Assembly (NCBI RefSeq): GCF_040892545.1
Contig: NZ_CP156079.1
Coordinates: forward strand, 3,383,501 to 3,447,500
Reading direction: 5' to 3'
Source of the DNA: Paracidovorax avenae
Lineage (GTDB): Bacteria > Pseudomonadota > Gammaproteobacteria > Burkholderiales > Burkholderiaceae_C
Length of the DNA: 64,000 nucleotides
The notes beneath the pieces are model-generated. The model was not told the DNA's origin. It ran no database searches and saw only the letters and a program-made list of their open reading frames with translations. The position numbers and the translations under genes were made by a program. Below are positions 18,208-27,838 of this stretch, piece after piece (the stretch's first letter is position 1; each line of letters starts with the position of its first letter).

Positions 18208-19077
18208 TCACGCGGCCGCGGCTTCGGGCCCGAGGGCGAAGGCGTCCATGGCGAGCGAGCCATGCATCACCTCCCGGCTCAGGTAGGCCGGCGCACGGTC
18301 TTCGCCGGCCGCGCCGAGCGCGAAGAACAGCGGCAGGAAATGGTCGTCGCCGGGATGCGCGCGCACGGCGTGCGGGGCCCGGCTGCGGTATTCCAGCAGT
18401 TCCTCCACGTCGCCCCGCTGCAGCGCACCTTCCACCCACCGGGAGAACTCGGTCACATAGGGCTGCGCACCGCGCGCACCGCCGAAGAACTCGGAGAGGT
18501 TGTGCGTCATGCTGCCGGAGCCCATCACCAGGACGCCCTGCGCACGCAGGCCGCGCAGCGCCGCACCCAGGTGGTACACCTCGCGCGGGCCTGCATCGGC
18601 GGGCAGCGCGACCTGCACCACCGGCAGGTCCGCCGCCGGGAAGAGGTGCATCAGCGGCACCCAGGCGCCGTGGTCGAAGGGCCGCTGCGCATCACCCTGC
18701 GCGTCGAAGCCGGCCGCCTGCAGCAGCGACAGCACCTCCCCGGCCAGGCCGGGCGCGCCGGATGCCGGATAGCGCAGCGCATAGAGCGGCTCCGGAAAGC
18801 CCCCGAAATCATGCCAGGTGGCCGGCTGCGCGCCAGTCATGACGCGCACGCCGCGCGCCATCCAGTGCGGCGACATCACCACCACGCCGCGCAGCGCGGG
18901 GAAGCGCTGGCGCAGACCGTCCGCCCAGGCGCGCAGGGCCGGGCCGGTTTCCCCGGCTTCCAGCGCGAACATGGGCGAGCCGTGCGAAACGAACAGTGCG
19001 GGCACCTCCCGGCCCGCCGCGGATACGGGCGAGGCGGAAGACGAAGGCATGGCGGAGAGCGGTACGGGCGAAGACAT
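18208..19077 (-). CDS. DODA-type (LigB superfamily) extradiol ring-cleavage dioxygenase
   Basis: 289 residues. Histidines expected as metal ligands and acid/base residues stand in FVSHGSPMFAL, PFDHGAWVPLMHLFP, GSGSMTHNLSEFF and SREVMHGSLAMDAF, the pattern of YgiD/DODA enzymes. These non-haem enzymes open catechol rings such as DOPA; many bacterial members have no assigned substrate. Start at ATG 19077; a second ATG ten codons later is also possible because the first residues are Ser/Pro/Ala-rich. Confidence 0.88.
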   Translation of the reverse strand: MSSPVPLSAMPSSSASPVSAAGREVPALFVSHGSPMFALEAGETGPALRAWADGLRQRFPALRGVVVMSPHWMARGVRVMTGAQPATWHDFGGFPEPLYALRYPASGAPGLAGEVLSLLQAAGFDAQGDAQRPFDHGAWVPLMHLFPAADLPVVQVALPADAGPREVYHLGAALRGLRAQGVLVMGSGSMTHNLSEFFGGARGAQPYVTEFSRWVEGALQRGDVEELLEYRSRAPHAVRAHPGDDHFLPLFFALGAAGEDRAPAYLSREVMHGSLAMDAFALGPEAAAA

Positions 19078-19230
19078 GGCGGTTCGGTCGGCGTGGCAGG
19101 ACAACGGAATATGGAACGGGACAGTGTCCCGTCCTGAATGTATGCGCGCCCGGCCGCGAACCCAAGGCCCGTGCAGCAAACACATCGTTGCAGCCGTTGC
19201 ACCAATCCGGGCGCAGCCGCGGCCGGAGGA

Positions 19231-19677
19231 TCAGCCCGCGTCCCGCACCCGGCCCCGCAGCGCCTTGGTGCCGGAGCGCTCGCGCTTGTCCTGCAGGCGG
19301 CGCTGCCGCTCGCCGTAGGAGGGCTGCGTGGCCTTGCGCACGCGGGGTGGCCGGGCGGCGCGCGCCACCAGGGCGTCGAGCCGCTGCAGCGCATCCAGCC
19401 GGTTGGCTTCCTGCGTGCGGAACTGTTGCGCCTTGATGACCACCACGCCCGCCTGTGTGATGCGGGCATCGGGCAGGGCCAGCAGCCGGGCCTTGACGTC
19501 TTCGGGGAGCGACGAGGCCGGGATGTCGAAACGCAGTTGCACTGCGCTCGACACCTTGTTCACGTTCTGGCCGCCCGGCCCCTGGGCCCGCATCGCAGTG
19601 AAGACGACCTCGCGCTCGTCCACCTGCAGCGGCGCGCGGCCCGCCATGGAGGACATGCGGGGCGTACCGTCCGCCAT
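19231..19677 (-). CDS. arfB: Peptidyl-tRNA hydrolase ArfB (ribosome rescue)
   Basis: 148 residues. The release-factor GGQ motif is present as RAQGPGGQNVNKVSSAV, and the C-terminal basic tail (RKATQPSYGERQRRLQDKRE, then SGTKALRGR) is the part that enters the empty mRNA channel. It frees stalled ribosomes lacking a stop codon. Its ATG is 4 bp after the stop of the upstream hydrolase gene, in the aroQ operon. Confidence 0.94.
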   Translation of the reverse strand: MADGTPRMSSMAGRAPLQVDEREVVFTAMRAQGPGGQNVNKVSSAVQLRFDIPASSLPEDVKARLLALPDARITQAGVVVIKAQQFRTQEANRLDALQRLDALVARAARPPRVRKATQPSYGERQRRLQDKRERSGTKALRGRVRDAG

Positions 19678-19681
19678 GGCT

Positions 19682-20584
19682 TCAGGCGCCACGGGCAGCC
19701 GCGGCACCGGCGTGCAGCGCGGCCCGCAGCGCGTCCTCGAAGGGACCGGGGCGCTCGAACTGCACCCAGTGCCCGGCATCCGGCACCAGGGCAAAGCCCC
19801 GGAAATCCGGCGCGGCGGCGCGGTAGGCGCCTTCCAGCGCGGCGATCCACTCGCGGTAGAGCGTGTCGCGCGCGCCATAGATGGCATGCACGGGGCAGCG
19901 CACGGCCGGCAGGGCCCGGGCCAGGGCGTCGGTATGGGCCAGGCGCCGGCGCGGCATGCGGTCGCGCACGACATTGGCCTGGTGCAGGTCCAGCGCGAGC
20001 CCGTCGATCAGCGACGTGTCGTGCAGCATCAGCTCGGCCAGGTTGTGGCGGTGCGCTGCCTCCTGCGCCGCCGGGGACGCCAGGTGGCGCCAGCCCTTGA
20101 GCGTGATCTGGCGTTCCGGAACCACGCCCATGGCGGGCGCGCCCACCAGCACCAGTTGGCGCGCCAGCGACGGCTCGGCCGCGAGCAGCAACCCGGCCGT
20201 GAGCCCCCCGAAGGAGAAGCCCACCAGATCGCAGCGCGTATCGCCCCACAGCGCGCGCATGCCCTGCGCGAGCGGTGCCACCAGCGCGTCGGCATCGGCA
20301 CCGCCCGGTGGCACGGCCGAATCGCCGAAGCCCGGCAGGTCGGGCACCCAGACCGTGCGCCCCCAGGAGCGCAGGGTATCGATGTTGCGCACCCAGTGCG
20401 TCCAGCTGCCGCTGCCGCCGTGCAACAGCACCAGCGGCGGCGCTGCGGCCTCCGGCTGGCCGGTCGCCTGCCAGACGTGCCAGACGATGGCCCCGTCGCC
20501 ACAGGGCGTGGTGCGGATATCGGCCTGCGCGGCGAGCGCGGCCGCCTCCGCGGGCATGGGGGGCATCGGCAAGGCAGCGGCCAT
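19682..20584 (-). CDS. Alpha/beta hydrolase
   Basis: 300 residues with the canonical fold: oxyanion LLHGGSGSWTHW, nucleophile elbow LVGFSFGGLTAG, acid in IYGARDTLYREW, and His in PDAGHWVQFERPG. No export signal. It overlaps the aroQ stop by one base (TGATG), and arfB follows 4 bp later, so the three form an operon. Substrate unknown. Confidence 0.9.
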   Translation of the reverse strand: MAAALPMPPMPAEAAALAAQADIRTTPCGDGAIVWHVWQATGQPEAAAPPLVLLHGGSGSWTHWVRNIDTLRSWGRTVWVPDLPGFGDSAVPPGGADADALVAPLAQGMRALWGDTRCDLVGFSFGGLTAGLLLAAEPSLARQLVLVGAPAMGVVPERQITLKGWRHLASPAAQEAAHRHNLAELMLHDTSLIDGLALDLHQANVVRDRMPRRRLAHTDALARALPAVRCPVHAIYGARDTLYREWIAALEGAYRAAAPDFRGFALVPDAGHWVQFERPGPFEDALRAALHAGAAAARGA

Positions 20585-21036
20585 CACCAGCCGGCCACCG
20601 CGTCGATCGCCAGGGCGTAGCCCGGCACTCCGAACCCGCACATCACGGCCCGTGCCGCGCTGGCGATATGGGAATGGTGGCGGAAGCTCTCGCGCGCATG
20701 CACGTTGCTGATGTGCAGCTCGACCAGCGGCACCCCCGTCCCCTTCACGGCATCGAGCAGGGCCACGCTGGTGTGGGTGTAGGCCGCCGCGTTCAGCACC
20801 ACGCCGGCCAGCCGGCCCGCGGCGTGCAGGCGGCCGGCCTCGTGGATCCAGTCCACCAGGTCGCCTTCGTGGTTGCTCTGGCGGAACTGCAGCGCCAGCC
20901 CGTGGCGGGCGCAGGCGGCTTCGCAGAGCTGCTGCACGTCGGCAAGGGTCTGCGAGCCATAGACGGCGGGCTCGCGGGTGCCGAGCAGGTTCAGGTTGGG
21001 GCCGTTGAGGACGAAAACGGAACGGGGCGTGGTCAC
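20584..21036 (-). CDS. aroQ: 3-dehydroquinate dehydratase, type II
   Basis: 150 residues, third step of the shikimate pathway in the cytoplasm. Signature [17 protein letters not shown], active-site Tyr in [41 protein letters not shown] and [18 protein letters not shown] are all present. The start is a GTG at 21036, which matches the conserved N-terminus and has GGAG ten bases upstream; an ATG further upstream would add a non-conserved extension. Confidence 0.96.
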   Translation of the reverse strand: MTTPRSVFVLNGPNLNLLGTREPAVYGSQTLADVQQLCEAACARHGLALQFRQSNHEGDLVDWIHEAGRLHAAGRLAGVVLNAAAYTHTSVALLDAVKGTGVPLVELHISNVHARESFRHHSHIASAARAVMCGFGVPGYALAIDAVAGW

Positions 21037-21126
21037 GGGGGCTTTACTCCAGGGACGGGCACCGGCGCCCTGCCGACTCCGGCACGGCCCGCCGCGCGCA
21101 TCCGTCGTCATTCATTATCCATGCCG

Positions 21127-21157
21127 CGAAAAAAGAAGGGCCCCCTTGCGGGGGCCC
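21127..21157 (-). terminator. Intrinsic terminator after the Pro/Tyr-rich protein gene
   Basis: An 8-bp perfect stem, GGGCCCCC (21138-21145) with GGGGGCCC (21150-21157) and a TTGC loop, is followed on the minus strand by a TTCTTTTTT tract. It lies between the 21210 gene and aroQ and separates their transcription. Confidence 0.85.
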
Positions 21158-21209
21158 AAGTGGGCGGCCGTGGCGAACGGGCCGCCCGGGGAGGATTCGC
21201 AGGCCGGGC

Positions 21210-21572
21210 TCAGCGCCAGTAGCCGCCGCGGTGCCAGTGGGGGGGACGGTTGTAGTAGCCGTACCCGCCGTACACCACCGGAGGGGGCGGCGCGTAGTAC
21301 ACCGGGCGCGGGGGCGGCACGTAGGCCACGGGCGGCGGTGCGTAGTACACGGGCGCTGGGGGCGAGTAATACACGGGCGGCGGGGCCACGTAGGTCACCG
21401 GGGGGCTGTAGATGACACCCGGGCCGGTGCCCACGCCCACCGAGACGCCGGGGGAATTGACGCCGATGGACCAGAACACGTCGCGCGCCTGCGCGGCACC
21501 CGAGGCGGCCAGCAGGGCCAGCCCGACGCCGGCCGCGGCGACGATGGCTGCGAAGGAACGACTTTTGGTCAT
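21210..21572 (-). CDS. Secreted Pro/Tyr-rich low-complexity protein
   Basis: 120 residues: signal peptide (cut after AAQARD region, residue 30), a short conserved part (VFWSIGVNSPGVSVGVG) and then about 65 residues of repeats of the type PPPVYYAPPPVAYVPPP, ending YNRPPHWHRGGYWR. Such proteins are common in Burkholderiales and are presumed periplasmic or surface-exposed; function unknown. AGGAG precedes the ATG and a strong terminator follows, so it is a single-gene unit. Confidence 0.85.
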   Translation of the reverse strand: MTKSRSFAAIVAAAGVGLALLAASGAAQARDVFWSIGVNSPGVSVGVGTGPGVIYSPPVTYVAPPPVYYSPPAPVYYAPPPVAYVPPPRPVYYAPPPPVVYGGYGYYNRPPHWHRGGYWR

Positions 21573-21717
21573 GGAAGTTCTCCTTGGAAACGGGCCCGGC
21601 GCCGCCGGGAAGGCGGGGACGAGCCCCATGCGCTCTGTAACGCGCCACATGCCCCGCAGGATGGCACAAATGCCGAACAATCTTGTTTCCGGACGTAGCG
21701 GCGTTTGTTGCAGGGGG

Positions 21718-21744
21718 TTACCGGCAGGGGCGGCACCCTAGAAT
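21718..21744 (+). promoter_or_regulatory. Candidate glnS promoter placing the transcript start at the ATG
   Basis: TTACCG (21718-21723) and TAGAAT (21739-21744) are 15 bp apart. Seven bases after the -10 box is the A of the glnS ATG at 21751, and no ribosome-binding site is seen, so the mRNA could be leaderless. Suggestive only. Confidence 0.35.
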
Positions 21745-21750
21745 GCGTCC

Positions 21751-23565
<1,815 letters not shown>

Positions 23566-23600
23566 CCCCGGCGATACCCGCGCAACGCAGGAGCCCCACC

Positions 23601-24008
23601 ATGCTGGCCAACCTCACGCCCTTCCTGCTCCACTGGGCCATCACGGCGTTCGCGCTGTGGGTGGCCAGCCATGTGTTCAAGGGGCTGCGCTTCGGCAGCA
23701 CCGGCGCCCTGGTGGTCGCCGCCCTGCTGCTGGGCCTGGCCAATGCCGTGGTGCGCCCGCTGCTGGTGGTGCTGACGCTGCCGCTCACGCTGCTGACCTT
23801 CGGGCTCTTCCTGCTGGTCATCAATGCGCTGGTGCTGATGCTGGTCGGCAAGCTGGTCAGCGGCTTCCATATCGACGGCTTCTGGACCGCTTTCTGGGCC
23901 AGCATCTTCATGTCGCTGCTGAGCCTGCTGCTGGGCAGCTTCGTGCTGGGTGGATCGCCGGAATTCACGATCCAGAAGGGGCCGGCGGCAGGGCCGTTCT
24001 GGCTGTAG
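23601..24008 (+). CDS. YvlD/phage-holin-4 family small membrane protein
   Basis: 135 residues with four predicted transmembrane helices (about 5-25, 33-55, 58-82, 95-118) and the family phrase ANAVVRPLLVVLTLPLTLLTFGLF. The family is widespread and of unknown function despite the holin name. It lies 35 bp after glnS with an AGGAG site. Confidence 0.88.
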   Translation: MLANLTPFLLHWAITAFALWVASHVFKGLRFGSTGALVVAALLLGLANAVVRPLLVVLTLPLTLLTFGLFLLVINALVLMLVGKLVSGFHIDGFWTAFWASIFMSLLSLLLGSFVLGGSPEFTIQKGPAAGPFWL

Positions 24009-24057
24009 CCCCGGGCGGGGCACGCGCCCGCGCGCCATGCGGGAGGTGTGCGGAAAA

Positions 24058-24073
24058 CGACTATGCATAGTCG
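24058..24073. promoter_or_regulatory. Perfect 16-bp palindrome upstream of the tetra-rhodanese gene
   Basis: CGACTATGCATAGTCG is a perfect palindrome 81 bp before the ATG at 24154. Twelve bases of it (TATGCATAGTCG) recur with one change upstream of the cupin-rhodanese fusion gene (42652-42663). It is placed like an operator; the regulator is unknown. Confidence 0.45.
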
Positions 24074-24153
24074 AAACCGTTCTGCCGCGCCGTGGGGCTG
24101 GGCGGCGGTTCGGCCCTATGGTCGGCGGTTTGCCCTTTCTTCACGCAACCGCC

Positions 24154-25782
24154 ATGCCCGCACCGACCCAGTCCGCTCCCGTACCGCCCCCGACCGTTGA
24201 CGCCGCCACCGTGCGCACCTGGCTGAACGACGGCCAGGAGATCGCCCTGCTGGACGTGCGCGAAGCCGGCCAGTTCGGCGAAGGCCATCCGTTCTTCGCC
24301 GTACCGGCGCCCTACAGCCGCCTCGAACGGGACGTGCCCCGGCTGGTACCCCGCCGCGGCACGCGCTCCGTGCTGATCGACCAGGGCGATGGCGTGGCCG
24401 CGCGCGCTGCCGGCCGCCTGGCCGGGCTGGGCTACACCGACCTGCACGTGCTGGACGGCGGAGCGCCAGGCTGGGCGGCCGCCGGCTACACGCTGTTCCA
24501 GGGCGTGAACGTGCCGTCCAAGACCTTCGGGGAACTGGTGGAGCATGCGTTCGGCACGCCGCACATCGGCCCGGCCGAGCTGCAGCGCCGCCAGCAGGCG
24601 GGCGAGCCGCTGGTGCTGCTGGATGGCCGCACGGTGGAAGAGCACCGCAAGATGACCATCCCGGGGGCCCTGCCGGTGCCGAACGGGGAGCTGGCACGCC
24701 ACTGGAGCGCACTCGCCCCGGATCCGGCCACACCCATCGTCATCCATTGCGCCGGCCGCACGCGCAGCATCGTCGGGGCGCAGATCCTGCGCAGCCTGGG
24801 CGTTCCCAATCCGGTGCTGGCCCTGGAGAACGGCACCCAGGGCTGGGCTTTGTCCGGACTGGCGCTGGAGCACGGCAGCGACCGCGCGCCGGCCGGTCCG
24901 CCCGAAGCACGGGCCGCGGACCGTGACCGGGCCGCCCGTGTCGCCGCGGAGGCCGGCGTTCCCAGGCTGGATGCCGCCGGAGCACAGGACTGGATCGACG
25001 ATCCGGGCCGCACCACCTACGTGCTCGACGTCCGTACGGCGGGCGAGTTCGCGGCCGGCACGCTCGCCGGAGCACGCCACGCACCGGGCGGCCAGTTGCT
25101 GCAGGCGACCGACCAGGTCATCGGTGTGCGCCGCAGCCGCATGCTGCTGCTGGACGACGATGGCGTGCGCGCGCCGGTCGTGGCCGCCTGGCTGCGTCGG
25201 CAGGGGCATGAGGCGGCCACCGTGGAAGGCGGAATACATGCCCCGCTGAAGCTGCCGGCCCCGGCCGGCGTGGCGTTGCCGCCCTCCGTGCCGCAGATCG
25301 CGCAACAGGCCCTGCCGGCCTGGCTGGCGGCCGAGCCGGCGCCGCCGCTGCTGCTGGACGTGCAGCCCTCGCTGTCCTACCGCCGGCAGCACGCCCGCGG
25401 AGCGCGCTGGTCGGTGCGCCCACGCGTGGCCGCAGATCTGCGGGATGCCGCGCAGGCACTCCGCCCGCCGCTGCTCATCCTGGCGGCCGACGCCGAAAGC
25501 GCCGCGCTGGCAGCCAGCGAGGTCACGCCCGGGGATGCGTCCAGCGTGCAATGGGCGCTGGCGTCCGACTGGGTGGCCGCGGGGCTGCCGGTGGAAAGCT
25601 CGCCCGGCGTGCCGGCCGACGGGGACGCGATCGACTATCTGTTCTTCGTGCACGACCGCCATGACGGCAACCTGGAGGCGGCCCGCCGCTATCTGGCCTG
25701 GGAGACCGGCCTGATTGCCCAGTGCGCCCCGGACGAGTTGTCCGGCTTCCGCCTGCCCGCCGCCGTACCGCACGGCGGCTGA
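24154..25782 (+). CDS. Tetra-rhodanese sulfurtransferase-like protein
   Basis: 542 residues made of four rhodanese-like domains (about 14-115, 135-240, 265-370, 385-470) and a conserved C-terminal segment ending in YLAWETGLIAQ. Only domain 2 keeps the active-site loop, Cys199 in IHCAGRTRSIVGA; the same loop positions in the other domains lack Cys. It aligns along its length with residues about 205-738 of the cupin-rhodanese fusion at 40318-42534. It heads the sulfur amino-acid locus. A role in moving or oxidising sulfane sulfur is inferred. ATG 24154 chosen for its fit with the paralogue. Confidence 0.85.
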   Translation: MPAPTQSAPVPPPTVDAATVRTWLNDGQEIALLDVREAGQFGEGHPFFAVPAPYSRLERDVPRLVPRRGTRSVLIDQGDGVAARAAGRLAGLGYTDLHVLDGGAPGWAAAGYTLFQGVNVPSKTFGELVEHAFGTPHIGPAELQRRQQAGEPLVLLDGRTVEEHRKMTIPGALPVPNGELARHWSALAPDPATPIVIHCAGRTRSIVGAQILRSLGVPNPVLALENGTQGWALSGLALEHGSDRAPAGPPEARAADRDRAARVAAEAGVPRLDAAGAQDWIDDPGRTTYVLDVRTAGEFAAGTLAGARHAPGGQLLQATDQVIGVRRSRMLLLDDDGVRAPVVAAWLRRQGHEAATVEGGIHAPLKLPAPAGVALPPSVPQIAQQALPAWLAAEPAPPLLLDVQPSLSYRRQHARGARWSVRPRVAADLRDAAQALRPPLLILAADAESAALAASEVTPGDASSVQWALASDWVAAGLPVESSPGVPADGDAIDYLFFVHDRHDGNLEAARRYLAWETGLIAQCAPDELSGFRLPAAVPHGG

Positions 25783-25934
25783 CGGGTGCGAGCGGCTGGC
25801 GCGCCCGCCGCATATCGATCCTCGGAAACGTTTGTTGCCGCATGCCGCGTGGCGCCAGAAGATCGGGACCTGTTCGCTTTCCCACGGGCGCCCCTTCCGG
25901 CTCCGCTTCCCTCCTGCCAACGATACTCCACTCC

Positions 25935-26786
25935 ATGCGCCACGCTCCCGCCGCCCTCAGCCCCCACGCCCCGCTCCTGGCCGGCATCGCCGCCGTGCTG
26001 ACCCTGACGGCCGCAACGGCCCATGCCGACGCCACGCTCGACAAGATCCGGCAGCGCGGAAAAGTCACCATCGGCGTGCTGGTCAACGGCGGCCCTTTCG
26101 GCTCCATCGATCCGGCCACCCAGCAGCTGGTGGGCTGGAACCCCGAACTCGCCCGGGCGCTGGCCAAGGGTCTGGGGGTGGAGGCCGACCTGGTGCAGGT
26201 GCAGACGCCGACGCGCGTGCAGTTCCTGCAGGCCGGCAAGGTCGATCTGCTCATCGCCGCCATGGAGCTGAACCCCGAGCGCGCCGCCATCCTGGGCTAT
26301 GCGCCCACGCCCTTCTACCGCGTGGGAGGCACGGCCGCAGTGCGCAAGGACAGCGGCATCCAGAAATGGGAAGACCTGCGCGGCAAGCCGGTGTGCCTGT
26401 CCCAGGGCAGCAGCTATGCCAGGCCGCTCACCGCCGAATACGGTGCGCAGGTGCAGGGCTTCAAGAGCGCTTCCGATTCGCTGCTGGCGCTCAAGGGCGG
26501 CAATTGCGTGGCCGCCGTGCACGACAGCACGCTCATCCATCCGCTGCTGCGCACCAACGCGGAGTGGAGCCAGTACGCCGCCCCGATCACCACCGAACTG
26601 CTGCCCGCGCCGTCCGTGGCCTGGACCCGCAAGGGCGAGGCAGACACCATCGCCGCGGTGGACAAGGTGGTCCAGGACTGGCACCGCACCGGCTGGCTGA
26701 TCGCCACCGAGAAGCGCCTCGGCATCGAGCCGCCCAACCCGCTGCTGCCCGAGCTGCAGGCGAAGTTCCAGGCCCCGGCCCACTGA
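25935..26786 (+). CDS. Amino-acid ABC transporter substrate-binding protein 1
   Basis: 283 residues with a signal peptide (cut near ATAHAD, residue 33) and the solute-binding family 3 fold: LDKIRQRGKVTIGV, GWNPELARALAKGLGVE, VQFLQAGKVDLLIAAMELNP, KWEDLRGKPVCLSQGSSY. Polar amino acids are usual ligands. It is a paralogue of the next gene, and the two share the permease/ATPase genes further on. A 150-bp leader separates it from the rhodanese gene. Confidence 0.92.
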   Translation: MRHAPAALSPHAPLLAGIAAVLTLTAATAHADATLDKIRQRGKVTIGVLVNGGPFGSIDPATQQLVGWNPELARALAKGLGVEADLVQVQTPTRVQFLQAGKVDLLIAAMELNPERAAILGYAPTPFYRVGGTAAVRKDSGIQKWEDLRGKPVCLSQGSSYARPLTAEYGAQVQGFKSASDSLLALKGGNCVAAVHDSTLIHPLLRTNAEWSQYAAPITTELLPAPSVAWTRKGEADTIAAVDKVVQDWHRTGWLIATEKRLGIEPPNPLLPELQAKFQAPAH

Positions 26787-26887
26787 GGCCGGCGACGCGC
26801 ACGCCTTTTTCCGCCCCGCCCTTCCATCCCTGCTGACCCAGCCCCGCCCTGCGCGGGGCCGGGCAGCGCCTTGCCCGGATTTCCGTC

Positions 26888-27838
26888 ATGCCCTACCGCC
26901 ACCGCGCTCCAATCGCCGCCCTCGTTCCCCTCGCTGCCGCGCTGGCCATCGCCGCCCTCGCGCCCGCCGCGCACGCCGACGCCACGCTCGACAAAGTCCG
27001 GCAGCGCGGCAAGCTGGCCGTGGGCATCGACGGCGCCAGTCCGCCCTTCGGCCGGCTCGATCCCGCCACCGGCAAGACCGGCGGCTACCAGACCGCGCTC
27101 GCGGCCGACATCGCGCGGCGCCTGGGCGTGCCGCTGGAGACGGTGCCCGTCACCGCCTCCACGCGCGTGCAGTTCCTGCAGAGCGGCAAGGTGGACCTGC
27201 TGATCGCCAACATCCAGTGGACGCAGGAGCGCAGCGAGATCCTGTCGTTCGCTCCCACGCCCTACGACCTGGTCGGCGGCGCGGCGCTGGTGGCCAGGGC
27301 CAGCGGCATCACGAAGTGGGAAGACCTGCGCGGCAAGGTGGCCTGCGTATCGCAGGGCAGCAACTTCGCGAAGCCGCTGGCGGAAACCCACGGCGCCGTG
27401 GTCAAGGGCCTGCGCGGCATTCCCGAATCGCTGCTGGCGCTCAAGGGCGGCACCTGCGCCGCGTCGGTGCACGTGCAGCCCGCGCTGTACGAGACCCTGA
27501 ACGGTCCCAATGGCGGCGAATGGAAGGACTTCGCGCTGGTCGGATCGCGCGACCAGCTGATTCCCTCGCCCACCGTGGTGTGGACGCGCCGCGGCGAGGC
27601 CGACACGCAGGCCTTCGTGGACAAGGCCGTCCAGGACTGGCACCGCTCCGGCTTCCTGCTGAAGCTGGCGCGCGAGAACGGCGTGCCCGACGCCTGGATC
27701 GCCGAGCGCCACCAGCGCGCGCTCCAGGGCCGGTTCGACCGCGCGCCGTACGACTTCGCGGTGTACACCGGCGCCCAGGCTGCGGCCTCCGGCGCCGGTG
27801 CCTCGGTCACCGCGGCCGCCGAAGCGGGGAAGCCATGA
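26888..27838 (+). CDS. Amino-acid ABC transporter substrate-binding protein 2
   Basis: 316 residues, paralogue of the preceding protein (LDKVRQRGKLAVGIDGASPP, VQFLQSGKVDLLIANIQWT, KWEDLRGKVACVSQGSNF) with a signal peptide ending AAHAD and an extra C-terminal stretch of about 35 residues. Having two different receptors for one transporter suggests two related ligands. Its stop overlaps the start of the FAD-dehydrogenase gene (ATGA). Confidence 0.92.
   Translation: MPYRHRAPIAALVPLAAALAIAALAPAAHADATLDKVRQRGKLAVGIDGASPPFGRLDPATGKTGGYQTALAADIARRLGVPLETVPVTASTRVQFLQSGKVDLLIANIQWTQERSEILSFAPTPYDLVGGAALVARASGITKWEDLRGKVACVSQGSNFAKPLAETHGAVVKGLRGIPESLLALKGGTCAASVHVQPALYETLNGPNGGEWKDFALVGSRDQLIPSPTVVWTRRGEADTQAFVDKAVQDWHRSGFLLKLARENGVPDAWIAERHQRALQGRFDRAPYDFAVYTGAQAAASGAGASVTAAAEAGKP

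Noticed and set aside
24058..24073. Palindrome as a terminator of the YvlD-like gene
   Set aside because: It has no spacer loop or following T-run, and a half-copy stands upstream of the paralogous gene, so an operator is likelier.
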